Positions 1 through 6,279 of a stretch of 36,320 nucleotides of DNA are shown here, in pieces. Position numbers and translations under genes: made by a program. The notes beneath the pieces are model-generated. The model did no database searches, was not told the origin of the DNA, and saw only the letters and a program-made list of their open reading frames with translations. The stretch's first letter is position 1. Every line of letters begins with the position of its first letter. Source of the DNA: Hyphomicrobiaceae bacterium (GTDB taxonomy: Bacteria > Pseudomonadota > Alphaproteobacteria > Rhizobiales > Hyphomicrobiaceae); the NCBI GenBank assembly GCA_024281145.1, contig JAMXLN010000387.1, positions 1-36,320 of the forward strand, read 5' to 3'.

Positions 1-362
1 GCCCGCAGCACATAATCGCGCTCGGCCGCCCCGATCAGCCGCTCCTCCGCTGTCGGCTCGTCACTGGCGATGTCGTCGGCGCTGTGCCCGCTGCCTTCCG
101 CGAAGGCCTCCTCGAGCGAGATGACCGTACCGGAGCGCCGGCGGTTGCTCAGCCAGCGGTAGGCCGTATTGCGCACGATGGCCAAGAGCCAGGGCCTCAT
201 GTCACCGCCACGAAAGCCGTCGAAGGCGCGGAAGGCGCGCAAGTAGGCCTCCTGCACAATGTCCTCCGCGTCAGCGCGCGAGCGCACCAGCCAGAACGCC
301 AAGTTGAAGGCCGCCTCCATGCACGGCAACGCCAAGGGCTCAAACTGCCGGAGGGTGCTCAA
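1..362 (-). CDS. ECF-family RNA polymerase sigma factor (partial, C-terminus outside window)
   Basis: This is an extracytoplasmic-function sigma-70 factor that would direct RNA polymerase to a small stress regulon. The reading frame stays open to the window edge (120 codons seen). Region 2 is clear: near residues 13-55 it reads AAFNLAFWLVRSRADAEDIV, then QEAYLRAFRAFDGFRGGD and RPWLLAIVRNTAYRWLSNRR, the pattern of rhizobial ECF factors whose region 2 starts almost at the N-terminus. The region 2-4 linker (SLEEAFAEG...DEPTAEERL) follows, and region 4 lies outside. An in-frame stop sits just upstream, so the start must be internal. The TTG at 362 (MSTLRQFEPLALP) fits family length, but I see no strong ribosome-binding site. 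The gene is divergent from the hydrolase at 576. A cognate anti-sigma gene, if any, would be off the left edge. Confidence 0.88.
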   Translation of the reverse strand, partial: MSTLRQFEPLALPCMEAAFNLAFWLVRSRADAEDIVQEAYLRAFRAFDGFRGGDMRPWLLAIVRNTAYRWLSNRRRSGTVISLEEAFAEGSGHSADDIASDEPTAEERLIGAAERDYVLR

Positions 363-430
363 GGGCGCGCATCTCGCTCAAGGGGGGCCATTGCTGCCCC
401 CATGCAGATAATAGCCCGGCGGGGCCGCGC

Positions 431-503
431 TTATTCCCGGTCGATCACGTTTGGTTGAGATATCCCCTGAACGGAGCACAGGGGCCAACCGACTGGGAAT
501 AAA
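431..503. promoter_or_regulatory. Divergent intergenic region with two opposed GGGAATAA motifs
   Basis: The motif GGGAATAA occurs at 495-502 on the plus strand, facing the hydrolase gene, and at 438-431 on the minus strand, facing the sigma-factor gene. Both copies continue with a G/C-rich tract (AGCGAGG and GCGCGG). A further GGAATA lies at 516-521 and a GGAAC at 522-526. Many ECF factors recognise a GGAA-type -35 element and autoregulate, so paired promoters here are plausible. I could not identify convincing -10 partners at the usual 16-17 base spacing, so this remains inference. Confidence 0.35.
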
Positions 504-575
504 GCGAGGCAGTGCGGAATAGGAACACGGTGTGGGCCCAGCGGGCCTCGTCACACTCAACGGGAGTGCCCCAGG

Positions 576-1541
576 ATGAGACTTTCGCGTCGTCAATTCG
601 TCACAGCGGCCGCATTCGGCGCTGCACTGGGAATCGACAAGCGGCTGGCCTTTGTCCCGCCTGCCCAAGCGCAGAAGACCCCAGATCCGACCAAGGGCTT
701 CTACACCTACAAGGTTGGCTCCATCGAGGTTACCGCGCTCTACGACGGTATCTGGGAGAAGCCGCACGATCCCGCCTTCATCAAGAACGCATCGGTGGAA
801 GAGACCAAGGAGGCCCTCGTTAAGGCCGGCCTGACCAGGGATTTCATGCCGATTCCATTGACCGTCGTCGTTGTGAAAGCCGGCGACCGGCTGATGATGA
901 TCGACTCCGGGTCTGGCGGGCAGTGGCAGCCGAGCGCAGGCAAGCTGGCCGCAAACATGCAGGCGGCCGGCATCGATCCGGCCAAGATCGGGACCATCCT
1001 CATCTCCCACTTCCACCCCGATCACATCTTCGGCTTGATGCAGAAGGGCAGCAACGCACCCACGTTCCCGAACGCCGAGCTGATCGTCAACGCCACCGAA
1101 TTCAAGTGGTGGACCGAGCCCGGTCGGGTCGAGAAGCTGCCAGAGGCGAGAAAGCCGTTGGGAACGCGCATCAACGCCGTGTTCCCCAGCTGGAAGAATT
1201 TCAAACTCATCGAGAAGGAGGCAGAGGTGGCACCCGGTGTCCGCCTCGTCAATGCGCCCGGCCACACCCCCGGACACGCGGCATTCCATGTCAGCAGCGG
1301 CACCCAACAACTCATGATCTCCAACGATACAGCGTACGTCCCCGCGTTGCTCGCGCCGCATCCCGAGTGGCAGGGCGCCTATGATCAGGACGGCCCGCTC
1401 GCCGTGGAATCGCGCCGCAAGCTCATCGACCGGGTCATCGCCGACAAAATGATGATCTGCGGGGCCCACTTCCCGTTCCCGGGAGCTGGTGCTTTTGCCA
1501 AGGATGGCAGCGGATATGCCTTCACTCCCGTGCAGGCTTAG
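576..1541 (+). CDS. Tat-exported metallo-beta-lactamase-fold hydrolase
   Basis: A 321-residue metallo-beta-lactamase-superfamily hydrolase, predicted to act in the periplasm. The N-terminus has a twin-arginine signal (SRRQFVTAAAFGAALG, residues 4-19). The zinc motif HFHPDH is at residues 145-150, with the downstream metal ligands in NAPGHTPGH (His230) and GAHFPFPG (His298) and the acidic ISNDT segment near 251. Overall it resembles the rhizobial secreted MBL-fold family sometimes compared with lactonases, but the substrate cannot be told from sequence. The ATG at 576 follows a GGGAG at 562-566. The gene is divergent from the ECF sigma factor and followed 66 bases later by a secreted TPR gene, so the three may form one envelope-stress unit. 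The large open frame on the opposite strand (378-1469) is a compositional shadow. Confidence 0.9.
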   Translation: MRLSRRQFVTAAAFGAALGIDKRLAFVPPAQAQKTPDPTKGFYTYKVGSIEVTALYDGIWEKPHDPAFIKNASVEETKEALVKAGLTRDFMPIPLTVVVVKAGDRLMMIDSGSGGQWQPSAGKLAANMQAAGIDPAKIGTILISHFHPDHIFGLMQKGSNAPTFPNAELIVNATEFKWWTEPGRVEKLPEARKPLGTRINAVFPSWKNFKLIEKEAEVAPGVRLVNAPGHTPGHAAFHVSSGTQQLMISNDTAYVPALLAPHPEWQGAYDQDGPLAVESRRKLIDRVIADKMMICGAHFPFPGAGAFAKDGSGYAFTPVQA

Positions 1542-1607
1542 CGCCGTGACGGGGCGTTGCGATCATGGCAACGCCCTCGGCGCAAACACGAGACAAAGGA
1601 GATGACC

Positions 1608-2084
1608 ATGAGCACCCCGACATTTCTACGCGTGTGCGGCGCGAGCCTCTTGGCCCTTTGCGTCCTGCCAGCCCTCGTATCGCCCGTAAGGGGGGTCGAC
1701 ACGCCGACCACCCGGGAGGCACCCGACCTCACGGCCGTGCGTGCAAAAATCAAGGCCAAGGAGTTCAAGTCAGCCATCGCCGACCTCAACGTCATGATCG
1801 ACAATGGCGTACAGCACGCCGACGTCTACAACCTCCTGGGTTTCAGCCTGCGCAAAAGCGGCGACGTTAAGACCGCCTACACCTTCTACAAAAAGGCGCT
1901 TGACTTCGACCCCGAGCACAAGGGTGCGCTCGAATACCTGGGCGAGCTCTACGTCGAGACGGGTGAGCTTGCAAAAGCGCGCCAACACGTGGTGCTGTTG
2001 CAAAAGCTCTGCCCGCAAGGCTGCGAGGAGTTGGAAGACCTCGAGAAGGCGATCGCCCAGGCCACTCCACCCAAGACCAACTGA
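1608..2084 (+). CDS. Small secreted tetratricopeptide-repeat protein
   Basis: A 158-residue protein with a Sec-type signal peptide (hydrophobic segment LRVCGASLLALCVLPALVSP, residues 7-26) followed by about three TPR helices-turn-helices: ADVYNLLGFSLRKSGDVKTAYTF, the HKGALEYLGELYVETGELAKA unit, and a C-terminal helix containing two cysteines (LCPQGCEEL). It is expected to be a periplasmic protein-interaction scaffold with no catalytic motif. The ATG at 1608 is chosen because AAAGGAG at 1595-1601 lies 6 bases upstream. The in-frame ATG at 1602 directly abuts that site and is less likely. It lies 66 bases after the MBL-fold hydrolase and is probably co-transcribed. Its binding partner is unknown. 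Confidence 0.85.
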   Translation: MSTPTFLRVCGASLLALCVLPALVSPVRGVDTPTTREAPDLTAVRAKIKAKEFKSAIADLNVMIDNGVQHADVYNLLGFSLRKSGDVKTAYTFYKKALDFDPEHKGALEYLGELYVETGELAKARQHVVLLQKLCPQGCEELEDLEKAIAQATPPKTN

Positions 2085-2087
2085 ATT

Positions 2088-2119
2088 CCTCGCGCTAAGC
2101 TTAGGATCGCCTCGCGAGG
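2088..2119 (+). repeat. Inverted repeat CCTCGCG/CGCGAGG between TPR and DoxX genes
   Basis: CCTCGCG at 2088-2094 pairs perfectly with CGCGAGG at 2113-2119, leaving an 18-base loop that itself contains the palindrome CTAAGCTTAG. No T-run follows, so it is not a typical intrinsic terminator. It may be an mRNA processing or stability element. Confidence 0.35.
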
Positions 2120-2139
2120 GTGCTCAACATGGCACGACG

Positions 2140-2547
2140 ATGGGTGACATGCGCAAAGAGAGCCTGACCGCGTCGGCGGCCCTGGTGGGCCGCCTGCTGC
2201 TGGCGTCTCTATTTCTGCTGGAGGCGACGAGCAAGATCAGAGGTTACGACCTTGCCATCGCCTACATGGCTAGATTTTCGGTGCCCTCAGCCCTCTTGCC
2301 GCTGGCGATCCTCGTCGAGCTTGGCGGCGGCCTCTTGCTTGTCATCGGTTGGCATGCCCGGCTCGCCGCCCTAGCGCTCGCCATCTTCTCGGTGCTCGCC
2401 GCGGTGCTGTTCCACGCTAATTTGGCCGACCGCAACCAAGTGCTTCACCTCGAGAAGGACCTCGCCATTGCCGGCGGGCTCTTGGTGCTCTTCGCCTTTG
2501 GGCCCGGGCCCTACGCGCTCGAGGCCCGTACACGCGCAACTGCCTAG
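2140..2547 (+). CDS. DoxX-family integral membrane protein
   Basis: A 135-residue protein with four predicted membrane segments typical of DoxX (PF07681). It begins ALVGRLLLASLFLLEATSKI with the family's G-R-(L)3 and S/F-K pattern, then ALLPLAILVELGGGLLLVIG, an ALALAIFSVLAAVLFHAN segment, and a last helix LAIAGGLLVLFAFGPGPYAL with the usual E/K-D-L-A-I-A-G-G-L lead-in. Related bacterial DoxX proteins are linked to respiration-related or thiol/redox stress, but no specific reaction is assured. Two in-frame ATGs (2140, 2149) are possible; neither has a strong ribosome-binding site. It lies 55 bases after the TPR gene on the same strand. Its stop is only 8 bases from the convergent DUF2147 gene. 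Confidence 0.85.
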   Translation: MGDMRKESLTASAALVGRLLLASLFLLEATSKIRGYDLAIAYMARFSVPSALLPLAILVELGGGLLLVIGWHARLAALALAIFSVLAAVLFHANLADRNQVLHLEKDLAIAGGLLVLFAFGPGPYALEARTRATA

Positions 2548-2555
2548 TAAGCCTG

Positions 2556-3197
2556 TCACTCCGGGCAGGGGAAGGTGACCACCGCAAACGACAGGTCCAT
2601 CTTGCACTCCTTCTGCTTGCCGTTGCGGGCGCTCTTTTCCGCCTTCTCCGGCCTTGTGGCCTCCGGCGCAGGGGGAGCTGGCGGCACCGGGTTTGCTGAC
2701 GGAGCTTCTTTGTTCGGTACGGGGACAGGCGCGGGCTCGGCGGCAGGCGCGGAATCATTGGCGCGCGCAAGATCCGCAGTGCACTTCTTCAGATCGGCGG
2801 GTGCCCGCGTCCAGATCATGGTTTCGTTCAGAAACTTCATTCCGGCATAGCCCATGACTTTCAGCTTCTGATCACTCAGCGGCGTGATCTCCACGTCGTA
2901 TTTCTTGTCTGGATCCTTGTCCGGATCGATGATCCAGCCCTCGTCCCACGTGTTACCGCCGACCGGCCGTACGTTACCGATGATCTGGAAGTTGCAGCCG
3001 TCCTTAACGTGCTTGGGATCCTTAAACCAAACGAGCCTCCCGCACAGCTTGCCGTTACAATCAGTAATCTCCACGGCGCCGCGGCCGGTGTGATCGATCC
3101 AGACGCCAAAAGGACTACCCGCAGCGTAGGTCGGAACCGAGCTCGACAGAAGCGTGATGGCCAGGGGTAGAACGGCGCGCTTGATGACTGCGATCAT
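2556..3197 (-). CDS. Exported DUF2147 protein
   Basis: A 213-residue secreted protein. A Sec signal peptide (VIKRAVLPLAITLLSSSVPTYA, about residues 4-25) precedes the DUF2147 core: GVWIDHTGRGAVEITDCNG, LCGRLVWFKDP, DEGWIIDPDKDPDKKYDVEI, LKVMGYAGM and TMIWTRA. The core has the family's conserved G-x-W, the C-x-G-x-L-C-G-R block and the W-x-R end. The C-terminal part (about 150-190) is a Pro/Ala-rich linker, followed by a basic tail with two cysteines (KECKMDL, TFPCPE). The function of DUF2147 is not established; it is lipocalin-like and periplasmic. The ATG at 3197 has AGGAAGG six bases upstream, which rules out the longer in-frame extension to 3359. Confidence 0.88.
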   Translation of the reverse strand: MIAVIKRAVLPLAITLLSSSVPTYAAGSPFGVWIDHTGRGAVEITDCNGKLCGRLVWFKDPKHVKDGCNFQIIGNVRPVGGNTWDEGWIIDPDKDPDKKYDVEITPLSDQKLKVMGYAGMKFLNETMIWTRAPADLKKCTADLARANDSAPAAEPAPVPVPNKEAPSANPVPPAPPAPEATRPEKAEKSARNGKQKECKMDLSFAVVTFPCPE

Positions 3198-3690
3198 GAG
3201 CCTTCCTCGTTGTTGGTTGCTCAACCAGGGCCGATGACGCGGGACCCGTCTGCCAATACCTCCTAAACGAGTTGCCCGCCGGAGGCTGTTCCGCTTGGCA
3301 CAAGCCATAGATCGGGCGCGAGACTTGCGATGCCCATCGGGCGCGCCAGCGGGTCGCACTCTGGATTAGCTCAAGGTCGCTCTGGGTTCCTTAAGACAGC
3401 ACCGGCAATTGTCCCGCAAGGTCCCGCGAGCTGGGGCGGACCCAGGCACCGGCAAACCTAGGGTTGGTGGCCCGCGATCTCTTGACGATGCCCTCCGGGC
3501 GCTTCGGCCTCCGAGTATTTGGCGGCGGCAGTCGCACCAACAGGCAGCGCGAGACCAGTCTAGGGGTTCGGCCGAGGCACTTGCAGGGCTGCCCGCCAAG
3601 ACCAGCGGCAGATCGGGCAACGGTGAAGTCGCGGACAAAAAGCAAAAAGATGCTATGGAGCGACAAGGGGGACGCAACGATTTCCGCCGT
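3198..3690. other. Intergenic region, no gene recognised
   Basis: This 493-base stretch separates two minus-strand genes. Short open frames exist on both strands but none has a ribosome-binding site with a recognisable protein, and the frames overlap each other in the manner of GC-rich shadows. It must contain the promoter of the DUF2147 gene near its left end. No clear terminator for the channel gene was seen. Confidence 0.5.
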
Positions 3691-4884
3691 TCAGGTCCTT
3701 GTGCCATCGTCGCCCACGCGCGCATTGCCCGCTGCAGCGGGCGCCGCAGCAGGCCGGCGATCCTTGGCCACTGCGCGCACCTTGGCACCGATGTCTGGGA
3801 GACGGTCGACGAGACGCAGGAAATCGTCGGCATCGAGTACCAACAGATCCGTGGAGCGTATGGTCGTGACGGTGGCGGACCGTGGCTCGCGCGACAAAAG
3901 CGCCATCTCGCCAAAGAATTCACCTTCCTGCAACACGACTTTGCCGACCGCCGACTCCACTTCGACGCGGCCGCTGGCGATGAGGTACATTGCATCGCCG
4001 CGATCGCCCTTGCGAATGATGGTCGTCCCGGAGGGCACCGTGCGCGCCTTCAAGATGGCGACAAGGTCGGCGATCGCCGCCGCGTCGAGCCGCGCGAACA
4101 GCGGCACTCGGGCAACCATGGCGAACGTCACAACAAAATCGCGACGGCGAATCTCCTCGTAAAAGCCGCGCCCGATGATGGCCACCGGGAGCGCGAAGCA
4201 GCCGATCCCCAGCATCACCGTGATCGCGGCGATGATGCGCCCAAGCGTCGTCAGGGGAGGCGCCAGATCGCCCCCACCGATCTTGGCCAGCATGGATGCC
4301 GCCCACCACATGGCCTTTGGCATGTCACCGAGTTTGTCGGGCTGCACCGAACCTTCCACCACAAGCATGGCAGCAGCGGCCATCAGCAGCGCGCCAATAA
4401 AGATAATAACGCATGCCAGCAGCGCACGCCGCTCGCTGGCAATCAGGCGGCCAATGGTCGCCAGCGCCGGCGAGTAGCGCGCCAGCTTGAGGAAGCGCAC
4501 CAGGCGCGTGAGCAGGATCAGCTCATTGCGAGGGAACAACAGCTCCAGGGCGAGCGGCAGTAGGGCCAAGGCGTCGATCACCATCAAGGGCGTGGCGGCA
4601 AAACGCAGTCGCGCGCCAAGCGGGGTGCGTCGGTGCAGCAGCGGGTGCTCTGGCGCGGTCCACATTCGCGCCGCGTATTCGATCGCGAACACCGCCACGC
4701 AGACCCGGTCGAGCAGCTGCAGGCCGGTTCCATGGCTGGCCGCAATGTCGGGCACCGTGTGGGCAACGGTGGCCGCGACGTCAGCAAGGACGAGCACCAC
4801 CAACAGCCAATCAGCCGCCCGGGAAGCCGGCTCCCGGCGCCGCCCGTGCTCCAGGACCTCGAAAATGCGCTGGCGCAGGCCCAT
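3691..4884 (-). CDS. Six-helix cyclic-nucleotide-gated ion channel with atypical selectivity filter
   Basis: A 397-residue inner-membrane channel related to MloK1-type bacterial CNG channels. Segments: S1 about 26-44, S2 57-73, S3 97-117, a short S4 (RLVRFLKLAR, 127-136), S5 152-177, pore helix MWWAASMLA (192-200), filter, S6 212-238, and a C-terminal cyclic-nucleotide-binding domain (about 258-365). The phosphate-binding cassette is intact: FGEMALL at 324-330 and PRSATV at 334-339. The pore departs from the family: the filter position reads KIGGGD (201-206; bases 4267-4284) where potassium channels have T-V-G-Y-G-D. Loss of the Thr and the Tyr should change ion selectivity. The ATG at 4884 has only a weak ribosome-binding site. 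A 384-residue frame on the opposite strand (3409-4563) is a shadow. Confidence 0.88.
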   Translation of the reverse strand: MGLRQRIFEVLEHGRRREPASRAADWLLVVLVLADVAATVAHTVPDIAASHGTGLQLLDRVCVAVFAIEYAARMWTAPEHPLLHRRTPLGARLRFAATPLMVIDALALLPLALELLFPRNELILLTRLVRFLKLARYSPALATIGRLIASERRALLACVIIFIGALLMAAAAMLVVEGSVQPDKLGDMPKAMWWAASMLAKIGGGDLAPPLTTLGRIIAAITVMLGIGCFALPVAIIGRGFYEEIRRRDFVVTFAMVARVPLFARLDAAAIADLVAILKARTVPSGTTIIRKGDRGDAMYLIASGRVEVESAVGKVVLQEGEFFGEMALLSREPRSATVTTIRSTDLLVLDADDFLRLVDRLPDIGAKVRAVAKDRRPAAAPAAAGNARVGDDGTRT

Positions 4885-5143
4885 CCGGCCGTCGTTCTCA
4901 TTCCACTGTAGAAGCTGCCGTGTTCTGATCGCTTTGCTACAGATGCAACATCAGAGTCCGACAGAATCGTGCCTGCAACAGTCTGCCATTATGGTCGGGC
5001 AGGGCCTACCCCCTTCCCAGGCACCTTTGGCAAGCGGCGCGGATTTGTCTAAGAAGCGCGTGTGCTGGCCCCGGCCGCTGCCGGGCTCGCCAAGCGCAGA
5101 CCGCAATCGGCTGACTGTGGGTCAAAGAGGAAGAAGGCTGGCC

Positions 5144-5782
5144 ATGTATACGCCCAAGAACTTCGCAGTGGAGGACGTGAGCGAGGTGCACGCTCTAATG
5201 CGGGCGCGCCCCTTCGCCATCCTTGTTACCCACGGGGCGGACGGCTTGATGGCCACCCATCTGCCCACGGTACTGAAGGTCGACGGGGAAACGCCCCTCG
5301 GGCGCATCGAATGCCACGTGGCGCGCCCGAACCCCCACTGGCGCAGCTTCAGCCCGCAGGCGGATGCCTTAATGATCTTCCAGGGGCCCGAGGCCTACAT
5401 TCGACCAGGCTGGTACCCCTCCAAGGCCGAGCATGCCAAGGTGGTGCCAACTTGGAACTACGCCGTAGCCCACGCTTACGGGCGGCTCGAGGCGGTGCAG
5501 GACCAAACCTGGCTCATCGCGCACGTCTCCGAGCTCACGCAGCAGCAGGAGGCGCCCTTCGCGGAACCCTGGTCCACTGCCGACGCGCCGGAGAGCTTCC
5601 TGGCGACGATGGCGCGCGGCATCGTCGGCCTGAGCTTCACCATAACGCGGATCGAAGGCAAGGCGAAGATGAGCCAAAATCGCGAACCACGTGACCGTGC
5701 GGGCGTGGTGGGCGGACTAACCGAGCGTGGGCTCGGTGAGGACAGGGAAATCGCTGCGCTGGTGGAACGGCTGAACCGCTGA
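5144..5782 (+). CDS. PaiB-type FMN-binding negative regulator family protein
   Basis: A 212-residue member of the PaiB/FMN_bind_2 family (PF04299), a split-barrel flavin-binding fold; Bacillus PaiB was described as a repressor of sporulation and protease genes. The start MYTPKNFAVED and the signature AYIRPGWYPSK followed by KVVPTWNYAVAHAYG (about residues 84-114) are diagnostic. ARPFAILVTHGADGLMATHLP (23-43) is the flavin-barrel strand pair, and the C-terminal helix KMSQNREPRDRAGV is also typical. The ATG at 5144 has AGAGGAAGAAGG upstream; the longer frame to 4487 is not needed. It converges with rpmE, whose stop is 6 bases away, leaving no room for a separate terminator. In alphaproteobacteria it may act in flavin-linked metabolism rather than as a regulator. 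Confidence 0.92.
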   Translation: MYTPKNFAVEDVSEVHALMRARPFAILVTHGADGLMATHLPTVLKVDGETPLGRIECHVARPNPHWRSFSPQADALMIFQGPEAYIRPGWYPSKAEHAKVVPTWNYAVAHAYGRLEAVQDQTWLIAHVSELTQQQEAPFAEPWSTADAPESFLATMARGIVGLSFTITRIEGKAKMSQNREPRDRAGVVGGLTERGLGEDREIAALVERLNR

Positions 5783-5788
5783 CGCCCG

Positions 5789-6013
5789 CTAGAACATCCC
5801 CTCGAACTTCTTCTTGAAGCGTGACAGTCGCCCGCCGCGATCGACGAGGTGGCGGTCACCGCCGGTCCAGGCCGGATGCGTCTTGGGATCGATGTCCAGG
5901 GTAAGGGTGTCACCCTCCTTGCCATAGGTAGAGTAGGTCTCAAACTCCGTTCCGTCCGTCATCACCACCTTGATGCGGTGGTAGTCGGGATGGAAATCTT
6001 CAAGCTTCTTCAT
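5789..6013 (-). CDS. rpmE: 50S ribosomal protein L31
   Basis: A 74-residue ribosomal protein L31, part of the large subunit near the central protuberance. The sequence [20 protein letters not shown], then [27 protein letters not shown] and RLSRFKKKF matches the alphaproteobacterial form. The CxxC zinc ligands of zinc-binding L31 are absent, so this is a zinc-independent (C-minus) L31. The start at 6013 gives the family length; the longer frame to 6181 is spurious. No strong Shine-Dalgarno is visible: the leader consists of a 16-base tandem repeat (see 6015-6052). It is divergent from the ABC exporter at 6280. Confidence 0.95.
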   Translation of the reverse strand: MKKLEDFHPDYHRIKVVMTDGTEFETYSTYGKEGDTLTLDIDPKTHPAWTGGDRHLVDRGGRLSRFKKKFEGMF

Positions 6014-6014
6014 G

Positions 6015-6052
6015 GGTGTCTCGCAGGAATGGTGTCTCGCAGGATGTGTCTC
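6015..6052 (-). repeat. 16-base tandem repeat in the rpmE leader
   Basis: GGTGTCTCGCAGGA occurs at 6015-6028 and again at 6031-6044 (period 16), followed by a partial third copy (GTGTCTC, 6046-6052). It lies immediately 5' of the rpmE start codon, so in the rpmE mRNA it reads as repeated TCCTGCGAGACACC. It could be a replication-slippage product or a leader-peptide-free regulatory repeat. Confidence 0.7.
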
Positions 6053-6279
6053 ATAGGCTATCCGCCGCGCCCGCAGCCCTCCCCACCAAGGTCGAAGCGC
6101 CCCGCACTGAGGCGGGCCCGCGCCGTGGCGCCGATCGTCGCAAATCCGGCCCCTCATACTGCAAGGTTGGTCCCCAGACAAGCGTGCTGAAGGTCATCCA
6201 TGGTGGACCTCCGGTCGCGGGTCGAGACCCTTGCTCTCTCCCAGCTACCGCGGGCACTCTGCTGGTAGGCGCATGTGCC

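Noticed and set aside
521-552. GGAAC (522-526) with CGTC (549-552) as an ECF promoter of the hydrolase gene
   Set aside because: Spacing is about 22 bases, too long for the usual 16-17.
378-1469. 363-residue minus-strand frame opposite the MBL hydrolase
   Set aside because: Arg/Gly/Asp-rich shadow of a well-supported gene, with no recognisable domain or ribosome-binding site.
3409-4563. 384-residue plus-strand frame opposite the ion-channel gene
   Set aside because: The minus strand carries clear transmembrane and cyclic-nucleotide-binding motifs; the plus frame reads as charged, His/Gln-rich shadow sequence.
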